A stretch of DNA of 64,000 bases from JBAXQQ01 sp037131695 (lineage in GTDB: Bacteria; Armatimonadota; Hebobacteria; CAIYQO01). Position numbers and translations under genes: made by a program. Where the stretch lies: positions 124,001 to 188,000 of the forward strand of contig CAZWZF010000002.1 of the NCBI GenBank assembly GCA_964638715.1. The letters are read 5' to 3'. This document shows, one piece after another, positions 34,620 through 44,074 of this stretch; the stretch's first letter is position 1; each line of letters opens with the position of its first letter. The notes under the pieces are model-generated. The model was not told where the DNA came from. It saw nothing but the letters and a program-made list of their open reading frames with translations, and ran no database searches.

Positions 34620-36083
34620 TTACCTCGTTAAATATTCTACTATTGCGCGTACTGGCTCTCCAGTGCCGCCTTTTGCGCGGTATGGACGAGGTTTATCGAT
34701 GAAGGCAGTTCCAGCAATGTCAAGGTGTGCCCAGCATTTATTTGTAACAAATTCCTGAAGGAACATGCCGCCTTGAATTGCGGAGCCTTCTCTGCCGCCA
34801 GAGTTTTTAATATCTGCAATATCACTGTCCAAAAAGTCGCGAACTTCTTTGTCGAATGGCAATGGCCACATTAATTCTCCAGTTGCCTTGCCTGCTTCAA
34901 TTAAGCGATTTTGTAATTCTTCGTTATTTCCCATCACTGCTGTCCATACCCGCGACAAAGCTATAACACAACCACCGGTAAGAGTTGCCATATCAATAAT
35001 TTCATCAAATTCAAACTCGGAAGCGTAAGATAACGCGTCTGCGAGAGCGAGTCTTCCTTCTGCATCGGTATTGTCAATTTCGATTGTTTTTCCGTTGCGT
35101 GCCCGCAGGATATCATCAACTTTGTAAGCACCGCCATCAATCATATTCTCACAAGCTGGAATCATACCGGTTATGGCGATGTTAGGTTTTAATTGTGCGA
35201 CGGCCTGCATTATACCGATGACTGCTGCTGCGCCTGCCATGTCTGCTTTCATCGTCCGCATAGAATCTGATGGTTTTAATGATAAACCGCCGCTATCATA
35301 ACATAATCCCTTACCGATAATGCATACTTTTTTAGTTGCATTTTCGGGTTTGTATTCAATTTGTATAAATCGCGGTGGGTTAGTGCTGCCACGTCCAACC
35401 ATGTACAGGCAATTCATGCGTTCTTCAACGATTTTTTTCTCATCCCAAATGGTGCAGGTTAATTGATATTTATCAGCAATTTCCTGTGCTTTGCCTGCAA
35501 GTATCGCGGGTGTCATGCTATCGGGTGGCTCATTTGCCAGGTCACGTGAAATACATTCTGCTGTGGCAACTATTATTCCACGCTGGATTGCTTCTTTTAC
35601 ATCTGGTGTTTTTTCTTCAATTATTAATTCATTAATTACTGTTGTAGGTGATTCAGTTGAAATGGATTTGAACTTATTAAATTGATAATCACCAAGAATT
35701 GCACCTTCGATATATGCTTGAACACTGGTACAAATATCATCAACTATAGGTAATGTCGATACAATTTTCTCCATTTTCAAGTCTTTAACAGCTTTGATAA
35801 TTTTTGCTGATGCTTTTCTAATATCATCATTCTTCAATTCTGCTTTTTTGCCCAGTCCAATCAGCAGAATAACTTTAACCGGCAGCTTATCAAAAGTAGG
35901 AATAGTTAATAACGTACCAGACTTACCGGTAAATTGATGATTCTTCATCGTTGTGTTTAACCATCCGCCAAGTTTTTCATCAACAGTCAAAGATGTTTCA
36001 GAAAGCTCTAAATTTTCATAAATATTAATAACCAGTACATCTGCTGATGTGGTTAAGATATTTTCTGTTGTAGTTATTTTCAT
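34620..36083 (-). CDS. pepA: Leucyl (cytosol) aminopeptidase, M17
   Basis: A 487-residue M17 metallo-aminopeptidase. The C-terminal catalytic half shows the metal and active-site blocks: KGLCYDSGGLSLKPSDSMRTMKADMAGAA, and NTDAEGRLALADAL, the family signature. The N-terminal domain is the regulatory/hexamer-forming part. It removes N-terminal residues during peptide turnover in the cytoplasm; some relatives also bind DNA at Xer recombination sites. It lies 4 bases downstream of smc and 3 bases upstream of the small Cys gene. Confidence 0.95.
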   Translation of the reverse strand: MKITTTENILTTSADVLVINIYENLELSETSLTVDEKLGGWLNTTMKNHQFTGKSGTLLTIPTFDKLPVKVILLIGLGKKAELKNDDIRKASAKIIKAVKDLKMEKIVSTLPIVDDICTSVQAYIEGAILGDYQFNKFKSISTESPTTVINELIIEEKTPDVKEAIQRGIIVATAECISRDLANEPPDSMTPAILAGKAQEIADKYQLTCTIWDEKKIVEERMNCLYMVGRGSTNPPRFIQIEYKPENATKKVCIIGKGLCYDSGGLSLKPSDSMRTMKADMAGAAAVIGIMQAVAQLKPNIAITGMIPACENMIDGGAYKVDDILRARNGKTIEIDNTDAEGRLALADALSYASEFEFDEIIDMATLTGGCVIALSRVWTAVMGNNEELQNRLIEAGKATGELMWPLPFDKEVRDFLDSDIADIKNSGGREGSAIQGGMFLQEFVTNKCWAHLDIAGTAFIDKPRPYRAKGGTGEPVRAIVEYLTR

Positions 36084-36087
36084 TTTA

Positions 36088-39000
36088 TTACCTCTTATTT
36101 TTAAATGGGCCTTCCTGGTCTGTTATCGGTGATAACGCAGCATGTTCATCATGATGATGATGGTCGGTTAATCTTACACTGACTATTTTCGAGACGCCGG
36201 CTTTTTCCATCGTTACACCATATAATACATCTGCCGCTTCCATAGTACCTTTGTTATGGGTGATTATCAGGAATTGTGTATCTTTGGTAAAATCCCGCAA
36301 CACATCACAATATCTGCCGACATTCGCTTCGTCCAATGGTGCATCAATTTCATCGAGCACAACAAAGGGACTCGGTTTTATGCGCAACATGGCAAATAAC
36401 AAAGCCAATGCAGTTAATGCGCGTTCTCCGCCGGATAATTGCAACAAGTTCTGGTTTTTCTTGCCGGGTACTGTTACATTAATATCAATTCCGCTTTCTA
36501 AAACATCGTCGGGATTTGACAGTTCAAGTTCTGTCTTCCCGCCACCGAATAATCGGACAAAAAGATCTTGAAATTCGCGCTTGACTTCGCCAAATGCCCA
36601 GATAAACTTCTCTTTGCATGTTGAATCTATTTCAATAATTACTTTAGATAAACTGTCACGTCCTTCTTCTAAATCTTTTCGTTGCCCGGTAAGAAAATCA
36701 AGGCGTACTTTTACCCTTTCAAATTCATCAATAGCACCGACATTCACAGTTCCTAAATCATCAATTGATGACTGTAATTCTTTCATCCTGATAAGTGCCA
36801 TACCTTTATTTTGTATAGGTGCAGCTTTTTGCGCAGCCTGGTCAGTAGTCAGTTTATAATCATCAAATAATTGTGTTTCTAAAAATCCAATTTCGGACTC
36901 TATTTGTGTTGTTCGAATTTCCTGATTATGTCTTTTATCCGATGTTTTTTCTATTATTTCACGTTTTGATTTTTGTAGTTCCATATTTTCGCTGATTTTA
37001 TCCAAAGTTTTAGCACGTTTGGTCTTTGCGGTATCCAGATCGCCACAGGTGCGGGCAAATTGTTCGCGCATACGCAGTAATTCATTAACAGTTTCGGCTT
37101 CTTTTTCTTGAAGTGCTTTGTTGTTTTGAATTAATTTATTTACGATATCGCCGTTTTCATTTAAACGTAATCCTGATGAATCGCGTAAAGATTCAGCGCG
37201 TTTGCCAGCATTTACAGAATTTATCTGCCGGCCTTTCAGTTCAGTCATTTTTACACGCAGCGCAGAATATTTTTCAGATATTTCATCCCGTTTTTTCTGG
37301 TCTCCCTGTAATTCCGCTTCTGCTCTTTTAACATTTTCGTCTGCAATTTTCTGATTGTTTTCGAGACTCGTTAATTGCAATTTACATTTGGATACTTTTT
37401 TTTCTGCGTCATCTAATTCTTTTTGCAGCCATTCATTTTCTTTGTTAAGCGCGTCAATTCTATCAACCCGGGATTTTACATCCCGATTTATTCCTGCGAT
37501 ATTTCTTTCTGCTTCATTTATTTGACTGGCAATACTTTCTGCATCTTTTCCGAGTTTAGAAATTGCTGTGTCGAAATTCTGTATGTCGATATTTATTTTC
37601 TGACTTGCGTTGCGTGCATGATTAGCTTTTTTTTCTTCTGCTTCTACAGTATCATTAAGTTCTGTTAATTCGCGTTTTCTTTTTAATAAACCACTTCCTC
37701 TACCCATTGAGCCCCCGGTTATAGTTCTTGCAGGAGTAACTACCTCGCCATCAAGGGTAACGATGCTTTTCCATCCCCTTGCTGTGCCTGATTTCGCTAA
37801 TGATAATGCGGAATCAATATCTTCTGCTACGATAATTTTCCCTAATAAGTGCTCTGCAACCGGAGTGAATCTATTTTCAAAATTTACTAAATCAACTGCA
37901 ACACCAAGAATACCTGGGGTGGGGGGATAATCAGCACAAGGGGCAGGTTTTACGATATCTAATGGGATAAAAGTTGCACGACCAGCTTTTTTATCTTTAA
38001 GGAAAGAAACTGCCTCTCGCGCAGATTGTTCACTATCGGTCACAACATCCTGCAAATCAGCACCTAATCCAACTTCAATTGCTGTTTCCAGGTTAGCAGG
38101 TACCTGTAAAATCTCTGAAACTGGATAGTATTCACCTTTTATAAATCTTTTTTCTGATGCTGATATTACTGCGCGTACCCCCGGATAGTAACCTTCCAGC
38201 GATTCTTCAAGTTCTTGAAGGGTGCGCTGACGTGCTTTCAATCCCGCGAGTGATTCGCGTATTTTACCTTCTTCACGTCTTGATGAAGTTTGTTTTTCTA
38301 TTGCTTCGTTTCGCCGTTTCATCATTTCAGAACGATCAGAAGTTAATTTCTCACGTGCTGCAATTTTCTCATCAGCTTTTTTTCTGGCATCATCTAATAA
38401 ATATTTTAATTCAAGTAAAATCTTCTCCAGGCTGGCAATTTCATCCGTTATGCGCAATGTTCTGTTTTCAGATGTCGTTAAAAAAGATTCGGCTTTAGTC
38501 AGTTCATTTCTTGCCCGCGCAGATTTGTCCAAAGTTGAGATGTATTCATCCCGCAATCTATTAATTTCTTTTAACTTGTCAGCAACTAAAGAACCTGATT
38601 TCTGATATTCAGCATCAACATTTAACATCTCTGTATCGAAGTTTTTTAATTCAATAGCCAGTTTTTCCGATTCTGTCTTTGCAGTAGCAATTTCTTCAGA
38701 GAATTTCGCTTGTTGTTCTGTGATATCAGCAATTTCCAAGTTGATTCTATCAATTTCGCGATCATTTGATTTTTGCTGTTCTTTGATTAACTCGATCTGA
38801 TTTTCAATTCCTTGTACTGCGGTTGCCATCCTGCCTTCCAATTTCCTTTGTTCTTCTAAACCATCTTCCAATAGTTGCAGTTCAGCACGCAAGGTTGCTT
38901 CTTGAATCTCTATAATTTGCAATTCGTGACGAAGCGACTCTAATTCTTTAATTATTTCTTCTTCACGCTCCTTCGATCGCTGCAGTGAACTATGCAGTCC

Positions 39001-39705
39001 TTGATACTGCATTACCAGCAACGACAATTTTAAGTCGGTTAATTCGTCGGAAAATTTTTGATACATTTTTGCTTTTTCCGATTGTTCTGATAATGGCAAT
39101 ATTTGCCCCTGCAACTCTTCGATGATATCTGATACCCGCAATAAATTAAGACGGGTTTGTTCTAATTTGCGCAGCGCTTCTTTTTTTCGAGCTTTATATT
39201 TCGTTATACCAGCTACTTCTTCAAATAATGCGCGTCTGTCTTCTGAACGGGAAGATAATACTGCATCTACTTCACCCTGGCTGATAATTGAGTAGGATTG
39301 CTTACCAAGACCAGTATCCATGAATAAATCTTGAACATCTCGAAGACGTACTGGAACGCGATTAATTTGATATTCTGATTCTGCTGACCTGAAAACACGC
39401 CTGGTGATTGTTACTTCAGTATAATCTGTAGGCAGTAGATTTTTGCTGTTGTCTAAAGTTAAATGAACTTCGGCGAAACCGAGTTGTTTCCGTGAGTCTG
39501 AACCATTAAAAATAACATCAGTGGATTTTGATGAACGGAGCGACTTCATTCCTTGTTCACCAAGTACCCATAATATTGCATCGCTGATATTGCTTTTCCC
39601 AGAACCATTAGGACCTACAATAGCAGTAATGCCCGGGCCAAATTGAAGCTCGGTGCGGTCTGCAAAGGTTTTGAATCCATATAGTTCCAGGTGTTTTAAA
39701 TACAT
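36088..39705 (-). CDS. smc: Chromosome segregation protein SMC
   Basis: A 1205-residue SMC ATPase for chromosome compaction. The N-terminal head has Walker A GPNGSGKS at 31-38 and the Q loop. Long coiled coils flank a hinge around residues 515-660 (YPGVRAVI...GGSMGRGSG region). The C-terminal head has LSGGERALTALALLFA and Walker B FVVLDEIDAPLDEAN. An unusual tail of about 25 residues follows the head, with four consecutive His near its start. No scpA or scpB gene is in the window. It is the first gene of the smc-pepA-small-Cys operon. Confidence 0.97.
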   Translation of the reverse strand: MYLKHLELYGFKTFADRTELQFGPGITAIVGPNGSGKSNISDAILWVLGEQGMKSLRSSKSTDVIFNGSDSRKQLGFAEVHLTLDNSKNLLPTDYTEVTITRRVFRSAESEYQINRVPVRLRDVQDLFMDTGLGKQSYSIISQGEVDAVLSSRSEDRRALFEEVAGITKYKARKKEALRKLEQTRLNLLRVSDIIEELQGQILPLSEQSEKAKMYQKFSDELTDLKLSLLVMQYQGLHSSLQRSKEREEEIIKELESLRHELQIIEIQEATLRAELQLLEDGLEEQRKLEGRMATAVQGIENQIELIKEQQKSNDREIDRINLEIADITEQQAKFSEEIATAKTESEKLAIELKNFDTEMLNVDAEYQKSGSLVADKLKEINRLRDEYISTLDKSARARNELTKAESFLTTSENRTLRITDEIASLEKILLELKYLLDDARKKADEKIAAREKLTSDRSEMMKRRNEAIEKQTSSRREEGKIRESLAGLKARQRTLQELEESLEGYYPGVRAVISASEKRFIKGEYYPVSEILQVPANLETAIEVGLGADLQDVVTDSEQSAREAVSFLKDKKAGRATFIPLDIVKPAPCADYPPTPGILGVAVDLVNFENRFTPVAEHLLGKIIVAEDIDSALSLAKSGTARGWKSIVTLDGEVVTPARTITGGSMGRGSGLLKRKRELTELNDTVEAEEKKANHARNASQKINIDIQNFDTAISKLGKDAESIASQINEAERNIAGINRDVKSRVDRIDALNKENEWLQKELDDAEKKVSKCKLQLTSLENNQKIADENVKRAEAELQGDQKKRDEISEKYSALRVKMTELKGRQINSVNAGKRAESLRDSSGLRLNENGDIVNKLIQNNKALQEKEAETVNELLRMREQFARTCGDLDTAKTKRAKTLDKISENMELQKSKREIIEKTSDKRHNQEIRTTQIESEIGFLETQLFDDYKLTTDQAAQKAAPIQNKGMALIRMKELQSSIDDLGTVNVGAIDEFERVKVRLDFLTGQRKDLEEGRDSLSKVIIEIDSTCKEKFIWAFGEVKREFQDLFVRLFGGGKTELELSNPDDVLESGIDINVTVPGKKNQNLLQLSGGERALTALALLFAMLRIKPSPFVVLDEIDAPLDEANVGRYCDVLRDFTKDTQFLIITHNKGTMEAADVLYGVTMEKAGVSKIVSVRLTDHHHHDEHAALSPITDQEGPFKNKR

Positions 39706-39752
39706 TATCAGTTAAAATTATACGGTAAATAGCATGAATTAGTCAAAGAAAA

Positions 39753-39782
39753 ACCGGGCAAACCAATGATAGTTTGCCCGGT
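39753..39782 (-). terminator. Terminator downstream of YjbH-like gene
   Basis: An 11-bp stem (plus ACCGGGCAAAC/GTTTGCCCGGT), an 8-base loop, and an A-run on the plus-strand left side that becomes a U-run on the minus strand. It separates the YjbH-like gene from smc. Confidence 0.85.
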
Positions 39783-39796
39783 AATATAATACCTGT

Positions 39797-40537
39797 TTAA
39801 TTTTCTGTTTCGTCACCATATTCATACATAACCCCAATGGTAGTCACGCCGTTTGTGCGCAAGCCAAATGGGTTGGAATTGCCAGCTTGAAGCCAAAGAT
39901 TATCACCTGCTTTTAAACGAACAGCAGCACTTAATGAATCATTTCTGTATGTGACAGCTTTGCCTTTAATTTCCGGCATGTAATCAAGCATGAAGCTGTC
40001 GCCATTTTTTGTTGAAATAGAAACACCGCCGAATGCTGAGAATGTCGTAGAAGAGCCGGCACCGCTAAACCTGGATACCATTAAACCTAAATGACCGCGT
40101 AATGGTGCAGAACCATAGGCAGCAAATTTTTCACCCATAATTATTTTTGAACCCACTGCATATAATTCGACAGCATTTACTCCAGTATTATCATTTTTCA
40201 AACTTCTTGCGCCAACTGCTATAGCTGAAGAAGTAACTCCGGGGATTTCTTCCCAGAGAACTTTTTTCATACCGCCACCGAGTAATTTCGCCCCGCCATT
40301 TTGGTTGAAGTATGTTATGAATACTTCCATATCATTCTTTTTGCCAACTGTTAATCGCATAGGCATGCCATTATCAGTCTTCAAATCAATAATATCACCA
40401 GCTATTTGAAACCCTGTAATAGGAATCGCGTCAGCGGTAGGAATCTGCATAAGTCCGGTATCACCATTCAATGTTGGGTATGCATACGCAGCAAGGCATA
40501 AGCAAATAATAGCCAACAATATTAAAACTCTAAACAT
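39797..40537 (-). CDS. Exported YjbH-like barrel protein
   Basis: A 246-residue secreted protein. The signal peptide spans residues 1-19 (cleaved after AYA). After it comes GDTGLMQIPTADAIP, the conserved opening of YjbH/YbjH-type outer-membrane proteins. Alternating amphipathic beta strands follow to a Tyr-containing end (GVMYEYGDETEN). It is shorter than E. coli YjbH, so it may be a minimal barrel. Such proteins go with exopolysaccharide export, but no such locus adjoins it. It has its own promoter and terminator. Confidence 0.6.
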   Translation of the reverse strand: MFRVLILLAIICLCLAAYAYPTLNGDTGLMQIPTADAIPITGFQIAGDIIDLKTDNGMPMRLTVGKKNDMEVFITYFNQNGGAKLLGGGMKKVLWEEIPGVTSSAIAVGARSLKNDNTGVNAVELYAVGSKIIMGEKFAAYGSAPLRGHLGLMVSRFSGAGSSTTFSAFGGVSISTKNGDSFMLDYMPEIKGKAVTYRNDSLSAAVRLKAGDNLWLQAGNSNPFGLRTNGVTTIGVMYEYGDETEN

Positions 40538-40558
40538 TATAAAACTCTCCTTTTATAA

Positions 40559-40586
40559 ATTGTATCTTTTTTCGAGCATTTGGCAA
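40559..40586 (-). promoter_or_regulatory. Candidate promoter of the YjbH-like gene
   Basis: Minus strand: -35 TTGCCA (plus 40581-40586), a 16-base spacer, and -10 TACAAT (plus 40559-40564), then AAGGAG ahead of ATG 40537. Confidence 0.5.
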
Positions 40587-40691
40587 ATAGCTAAATCAAG
40601 AAAGTTGATAAAATATTGCTTCACTTATGGCAGCTTTTTGATATATTTAGAAAATTTGTATAGATAAACCGAATATTTCTATTGTGGAATA

Positions 40692-41423
40692 TTATTTCGG
40701 CTCCTGATTAAAGTCGCCATATTTATACTGAATTATTGTAATGGCACTTATAGCGGCTGTTTCTGCTCTTAAAATACGCTTCCCCATATTTACAGAAGAG
40801 ATATTGTTTTTTACCATTAGTTCAGTTTCTGTTTTATCCCAACCGCCTTCGGGACCGATAAATAATGCGATATCTTTTTTGATGGTATCCGGCCATCTTC
40901 CGCCGGTTCTTTCATGTAAAAATATATAATCAGTGTTTTCGTTGAATTTAATATTTTTAAATTTAACCGGTGGATTTACTATTAATCGTATACTTCGCTC
41001 ACATTGTTCACAAGCTGAATCAGCAATTTTTTGCCATCTTTCTAACTTATGTTCGACTTTTTCCGGTGATATATCTGTAACTGTACGTATTGAAATAACC
41101 GGAGTTATAAAGTTTACCCCTAATTCTGCTGCTTTTTGAATAATTAATTCAAATTTGTCACCTTTTATTACAGCTTGAAATAGGGTAATATTTAAAGGTG
41201 ACACACCGCGCATATCAGTTTTCTCAATTATGGTTGCTATAACGTCGTTACGATTTATTTTTGATATAGCAGCAATATATGTTTCACCGTCTGGTGCGGC
41301 AATAGTCAGTGTATCACCGACATTTCTTCGCATTACTTTAATTAAATGCTGATATGTTTGACCAGTAATGATAAAATTATTTTCAATCGGCGCAGAAAAA
41401 GATAAAATAAATAAACTATTCAT
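40692..41423 (-). CDS. rsmE: 16S rRNA m3U1498 methyltransferase
   Basis: RsmE methylates U1498 of 16S rRNA. The 243-residue protein has the N-terminal PUA-like domain (ITGQTYQHLIKVMRRNVGD). The SPOUT knot carries the SAM-binding LFIGPEGGW and MGKRILRAETAAISAI, both diagnostic. No Shine-Dalgarno precedes the ATG. A promoter-like sequence ends only 8 bases upstream, suggesting a leaderless transcript. Confidence 0.94.
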   Translation of the reverse strand: MNSLFILSFSAPIENNFIITGQTYQHLIKVMRRNVGDTLTIAAPDGETYIAAISKINRNDVIATIIEKTDMRGVSPLNITLFQAVIKGDKFELIIQKAAELGVNFITPVISIRTVTDISPEKVEHKLERWQKIADSACEQCERSIRLIVNPPVKFKNIKFNENTDYIFLHERTGGRWPDTIKKDIALFIGPEGGWDKTETELMVKNNISSVNMGKRILRAETAAISAITIIQYKYGDFNQEPK

Positions 41424-41431
41424 ACATCGAT

Positions 41432-41460
41432 ATTCTAAAACTTACGGGCTAATATGTCCA
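41432..41460 (-). promoter_or_regulatory. Candidate leaderless promoter of rsmE
   Basis: Minus strand: -35 TGGACA (plus 41455-41460), a 17-base spacer, and -10 TAGAAT (plus 41432-41437). Only 8 bases separate the -10 from the ATG, so transcription would start at or next to the start codon. Confidence 0.55.
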
Positions 41461-41471
41461 CAGGAGAAAAA

Positions 41472-42107
41472 ATGCCGGAACATATAATTGATGAGTTAAT
41501 ACGTACCCGCAGGTCAATATATAAATATACTACTGAAAAAGTACCTATTTCGATTATTCGTGAAATCCTTACATTGGCACATCAAGCACCAAATATTGGC
41601 AATCGGCAGATGTGGCGATTTATTGCGATTGCTGACACGAATTTATTAAGTCTGATTGCGCGATTAGTTGAAAAGAGAATTGACGCAATGGTAGAATGGC
41701 CAGAATTTTCGATGGCTCCACAAAAAATATCTGTAATTAAAGAATCGGCATTATCATTCGGCAAAGCCCCGTTGGTAATAGCTGTAGTTAATACCGGGTA
41801 TTCTCACCCAATGAATTCAATATTAATGGACCATGGCATGTCTGCCTGGGAAGTTGATAAATTATATTCATATCCAGAATATCAATCTTTAGGTGCAGTG
41901 ATGGCATACATGACATTGTTAGCACATTCCCGCGGATATGGTTCAAATTGGATTACCGAAGCATTTATTGCGCGAAATGATATAGAATTATCTTTGGAAT
42001 TGAAACCTAAAGAGGAGTTGGCTGGTCTAATAACTATTGGAAAGACGGCTGAAACACCGGACTTTAAACCGAGAAGACCATTGGGAGAAATTTTAGAATG
42101 GAAATAA
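41472..42107 (+). CDS. Nitroreductase-family FMN oxidoreductase
   Basis: A 211-residue nitroreductase-fold protein. RTRRSIYKYTTEKVP at the N-terminus holds the FMN-contacting Arg pattern. The APNIGNRQMWRF stretch and a later G-rich turn (YGSNWITEAFI) fit the fold. ATG 41472 is chosen over the in-frame ATG at 41454 because ACAGGAG lies just before it. Substrate unknown; NAD(P)H oxidation with nitroaromatic or quinone acceptors is typical. Its end overlaps the next gene. Confidence 0.85.
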   Translation: MPEHIIDELIRTRRSIYKYTTEKVPISIIREILTLAHQAPNIGNRQMWRFIAIADTNLLSLIARLVEKRIDAMVEWPEFSMAPQKISVIKESALSFGKAPLVIAVVNTGYSHPMNSILMDHGMSAWEVDKLYSYPEYQSLGAVMAYMTLLAHSRGYGSNWITEAFIARNDIELSLELKPKEELAGLITIGKTAETPDFKPRRPLGEILEWK

Positions 42108-44074
42108 TGAAAAAGATTATCGTCGTATTATGCATATTATCGTCAATATTTGTGTCAGCACAAGGTGATAATAATATAGTTTTGCCTGAATATGACCAGA
42201 ACCATGTAACTATTACTTTTGATTGTTCTGAAAAAGGTAATTTATTCAAATATGGCACTCCATTTAATATGAATGCTGTCTTATATAATCCTGGTGAAGA
42301 AGTGGAATCAACTGTTGTAGTTCGGGTATCGACCCCATTTGGATGCGAATATTATCGTAATGAAGCAAAAAGAACTTTACCTGCAAAAAATAAATTTTTC
42401 GAAAGAATAACTTTTGCAAATTCAGACCAATTACCCCGTGGTCCATATTCTGTTGAGGTGTGGGTAGAAGGTGAGATCTTAGGCTATTCAAAAACTAATG
42501 CTTGTGTCTGGGATGGTCCAATTGATACCATGAATGATTTCTTCGGTATCAGTTACACTGGAGCATTAGATGCACCCCGAGTTCCATCTGATCTTGATTT
42601 ATTCAAATCTGCAGGGATTCAGTGGGTAAGATTTCCTTTATTTGGATGGTCACCAGGTGGGGCTACTCAGCCTAAAACATCAAGTTATGACAGCTTTATT
42701 TCAGAAACAGTAACAAAAAGAAAAATGAATGTTGTTGCCGCGTTTGTACCAGAAGCAATTTTAAATCCTTCATTAAATCCTACCCAGGCGATGAAAGATT
42801 ATCGCGAATCTTTAGTTGCCGCCGCATCAAGATATAAGACGCAGGTTAAATATTGGGAATTGCTGCGCGTAAAACCAGATCCAACATACACAGAATTGCG
42901 TGGCATAAAATTTGGACATTTAAAGCAGGGAAGAGAAGCTATTAAGAATTTAGATAATAGTTTGAAAGCAATTTACACATTAGAGTATCCATGCAAGTGG
43001 AATGCTAAAGAGCTATTTGATAATAAATTGCCTTCTGGTGACGATATAATTGGCATGCAATATAGTTTTGGCGGTATTCCTGAAATGGTAACTAATCCTG
43101 CACCGCCAATAAATGACTTGTCAGATATTCGTTCTGAAGCAAAGAGTAAATTGAAAAAGTCTCCTAAATTCTGGGTTATGGAATATGGTTTAGATCCTGC
43201 CAAAGAAAGTAGTTTGCCAATAGCAATTTTACAGGCTGCTCTTATAGTCCGAGCTACCATTCTTGATCGCGTATATGAAATAGAACGAACATTTTGGCGC
43301 AATAATCCCGACTCGCCTTATGATTTACCAATTATTTCTGGAGACGGTTCTGCTAATCCATCATTAATTGCTTTAAGAAATTGTTTAAGCTTACTGAATG
43401 GCGCTACTGCGTGTATGCCGTTGCCTGCACCAAATGCTGGAAATACTTATGCATATATATTCCAATTTGGCAAGATATCTAAAGATAAAGATGCTGCCAA
43501 ACCCAGGTATAAATTAGTAGCTTGGGTGAAAACTACATCGGACGAAATGGCAGTAGCAATAAATACTCGTGCAACAGCTATTTCAACAAGTGATATATGG
43601 GGTAATGTGATAGATTTAAAGCCGACTGAAAACACTGCAATATTCCCTTTAAATGAGTTTCCGATATTTGTGGATTTAGGTGAGAGTTTTGATGTTCAGC
43701 GTTTACAGGTATCATTTGTCCAATTTTCACCATCTCGCATCACACTTCATGAAGGATTGCATAATAAAGTTCAGATATCTTTGTTTAATGACCAGTTGCT
43801 TATTGGCGGTCCATTTGCTGTTGAATTGCGATTTAACAAGCAACCGGGTGGTGAAGAAGGCAAATCTGAATTAACAAACTTAGTGCCTTTTTCGAAAAAG
43901 GAGATTGTCAGGGAATTATCCATTCCAAAATCTGCGCATAAAGGTATGATATATGAAATACGAATGGATATAATGATGGGTACTCGCCGAATGGGTTATT
44001 TAACATTACCTGTACGGTATGACCCTACAAAATTGCCAACAACCACTGAGGATGGACATGACAAAACCAAATGA
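42098..44074 (+). CDS. Secreted TIM-barrel glycosidase-like protein
   Basis: A 658-residue exported protein; signal peptide about 1-22 (cleaved near SAQGDN). A beta-sandwich occupies about 30-150, then a TIM-barrel-like part starting with FFGISYTGALDAPRVPSDLDLFKSAGIQWVRFPLFGW, as in GH39/GH5-like clans. KYWELLRVKPDP sits where many such enzymes have an N-E pair; here the Asn is lost (W-E-L). Catalysis is therefore doubtful. Another sandwich ends the protein. The start overlaps the nitroreductase stop by 10 bases. An ATG at 42107 (TAATG) is an alternative. The downstream coiled-coil gene overlaps it by 17 bases. Confidence 0.65.
   Translation: MEIMKKIIVVLCILSSIFVSAQGDNNIVLPEYDQNHVTITFDCSEKGNLFKYGTPFNMNAVLYNPGEEVESTVVVRVSTPFGCEYYRNEAKRTLPAKNKFFERITFANSDQLPRGPYSVEVWVEGEILGYSKTNACVWDGPIDTMNDFFGISYTGALDAPRVPSDLDLFKSAGIQWVRFPLFGWSPGGATQPKTSSYDSFISETVTKRKMNVVAAFVPEAILNPSLNPTQAMKDYRESLVAAASRYKTQVKYWELLRVKPDPTYTELRGIKFGHLKQGREAIKNLDNSLKAIYTLEYPCKWNAKELFDNKLPSGDDIIGMQYSFGGIPEMVTNPAPPINDLSDIRSEAKSKLKKSPKFWVMEYGLDPAKESSLPIAILQAALIVRATILDRVYEIERTFWRNNPDSPYDLPIISGDGSANPSLIALRNCLSLLNGATACMPLPAPNAGNTYAYIFQFGKISKDKDAAKPRYKLVAWVKTTSDEMAVAINTRATAISTSDIWGNVIDLKPTENTAIFPLNEFPIFVDLGESFDVQRLQVSFVQFSPSRITLHEGLHNKVQISLFNDQLLIGGPFAVELRFNKQPGGEEGKSELTNLVPFSKKEIVRELSIPKSAHKGMIYEIRMDIMMGTRRMGYLTLPVRYDPTKLPTTTEDGHDKTK

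Noticed and set aside
42264..42491. Minus-strand frame within the secreted glycosidase-like gene
   Set aside because: Shadow of a plus-strand gene with a clear signal peptide and conserved barrel motifs.
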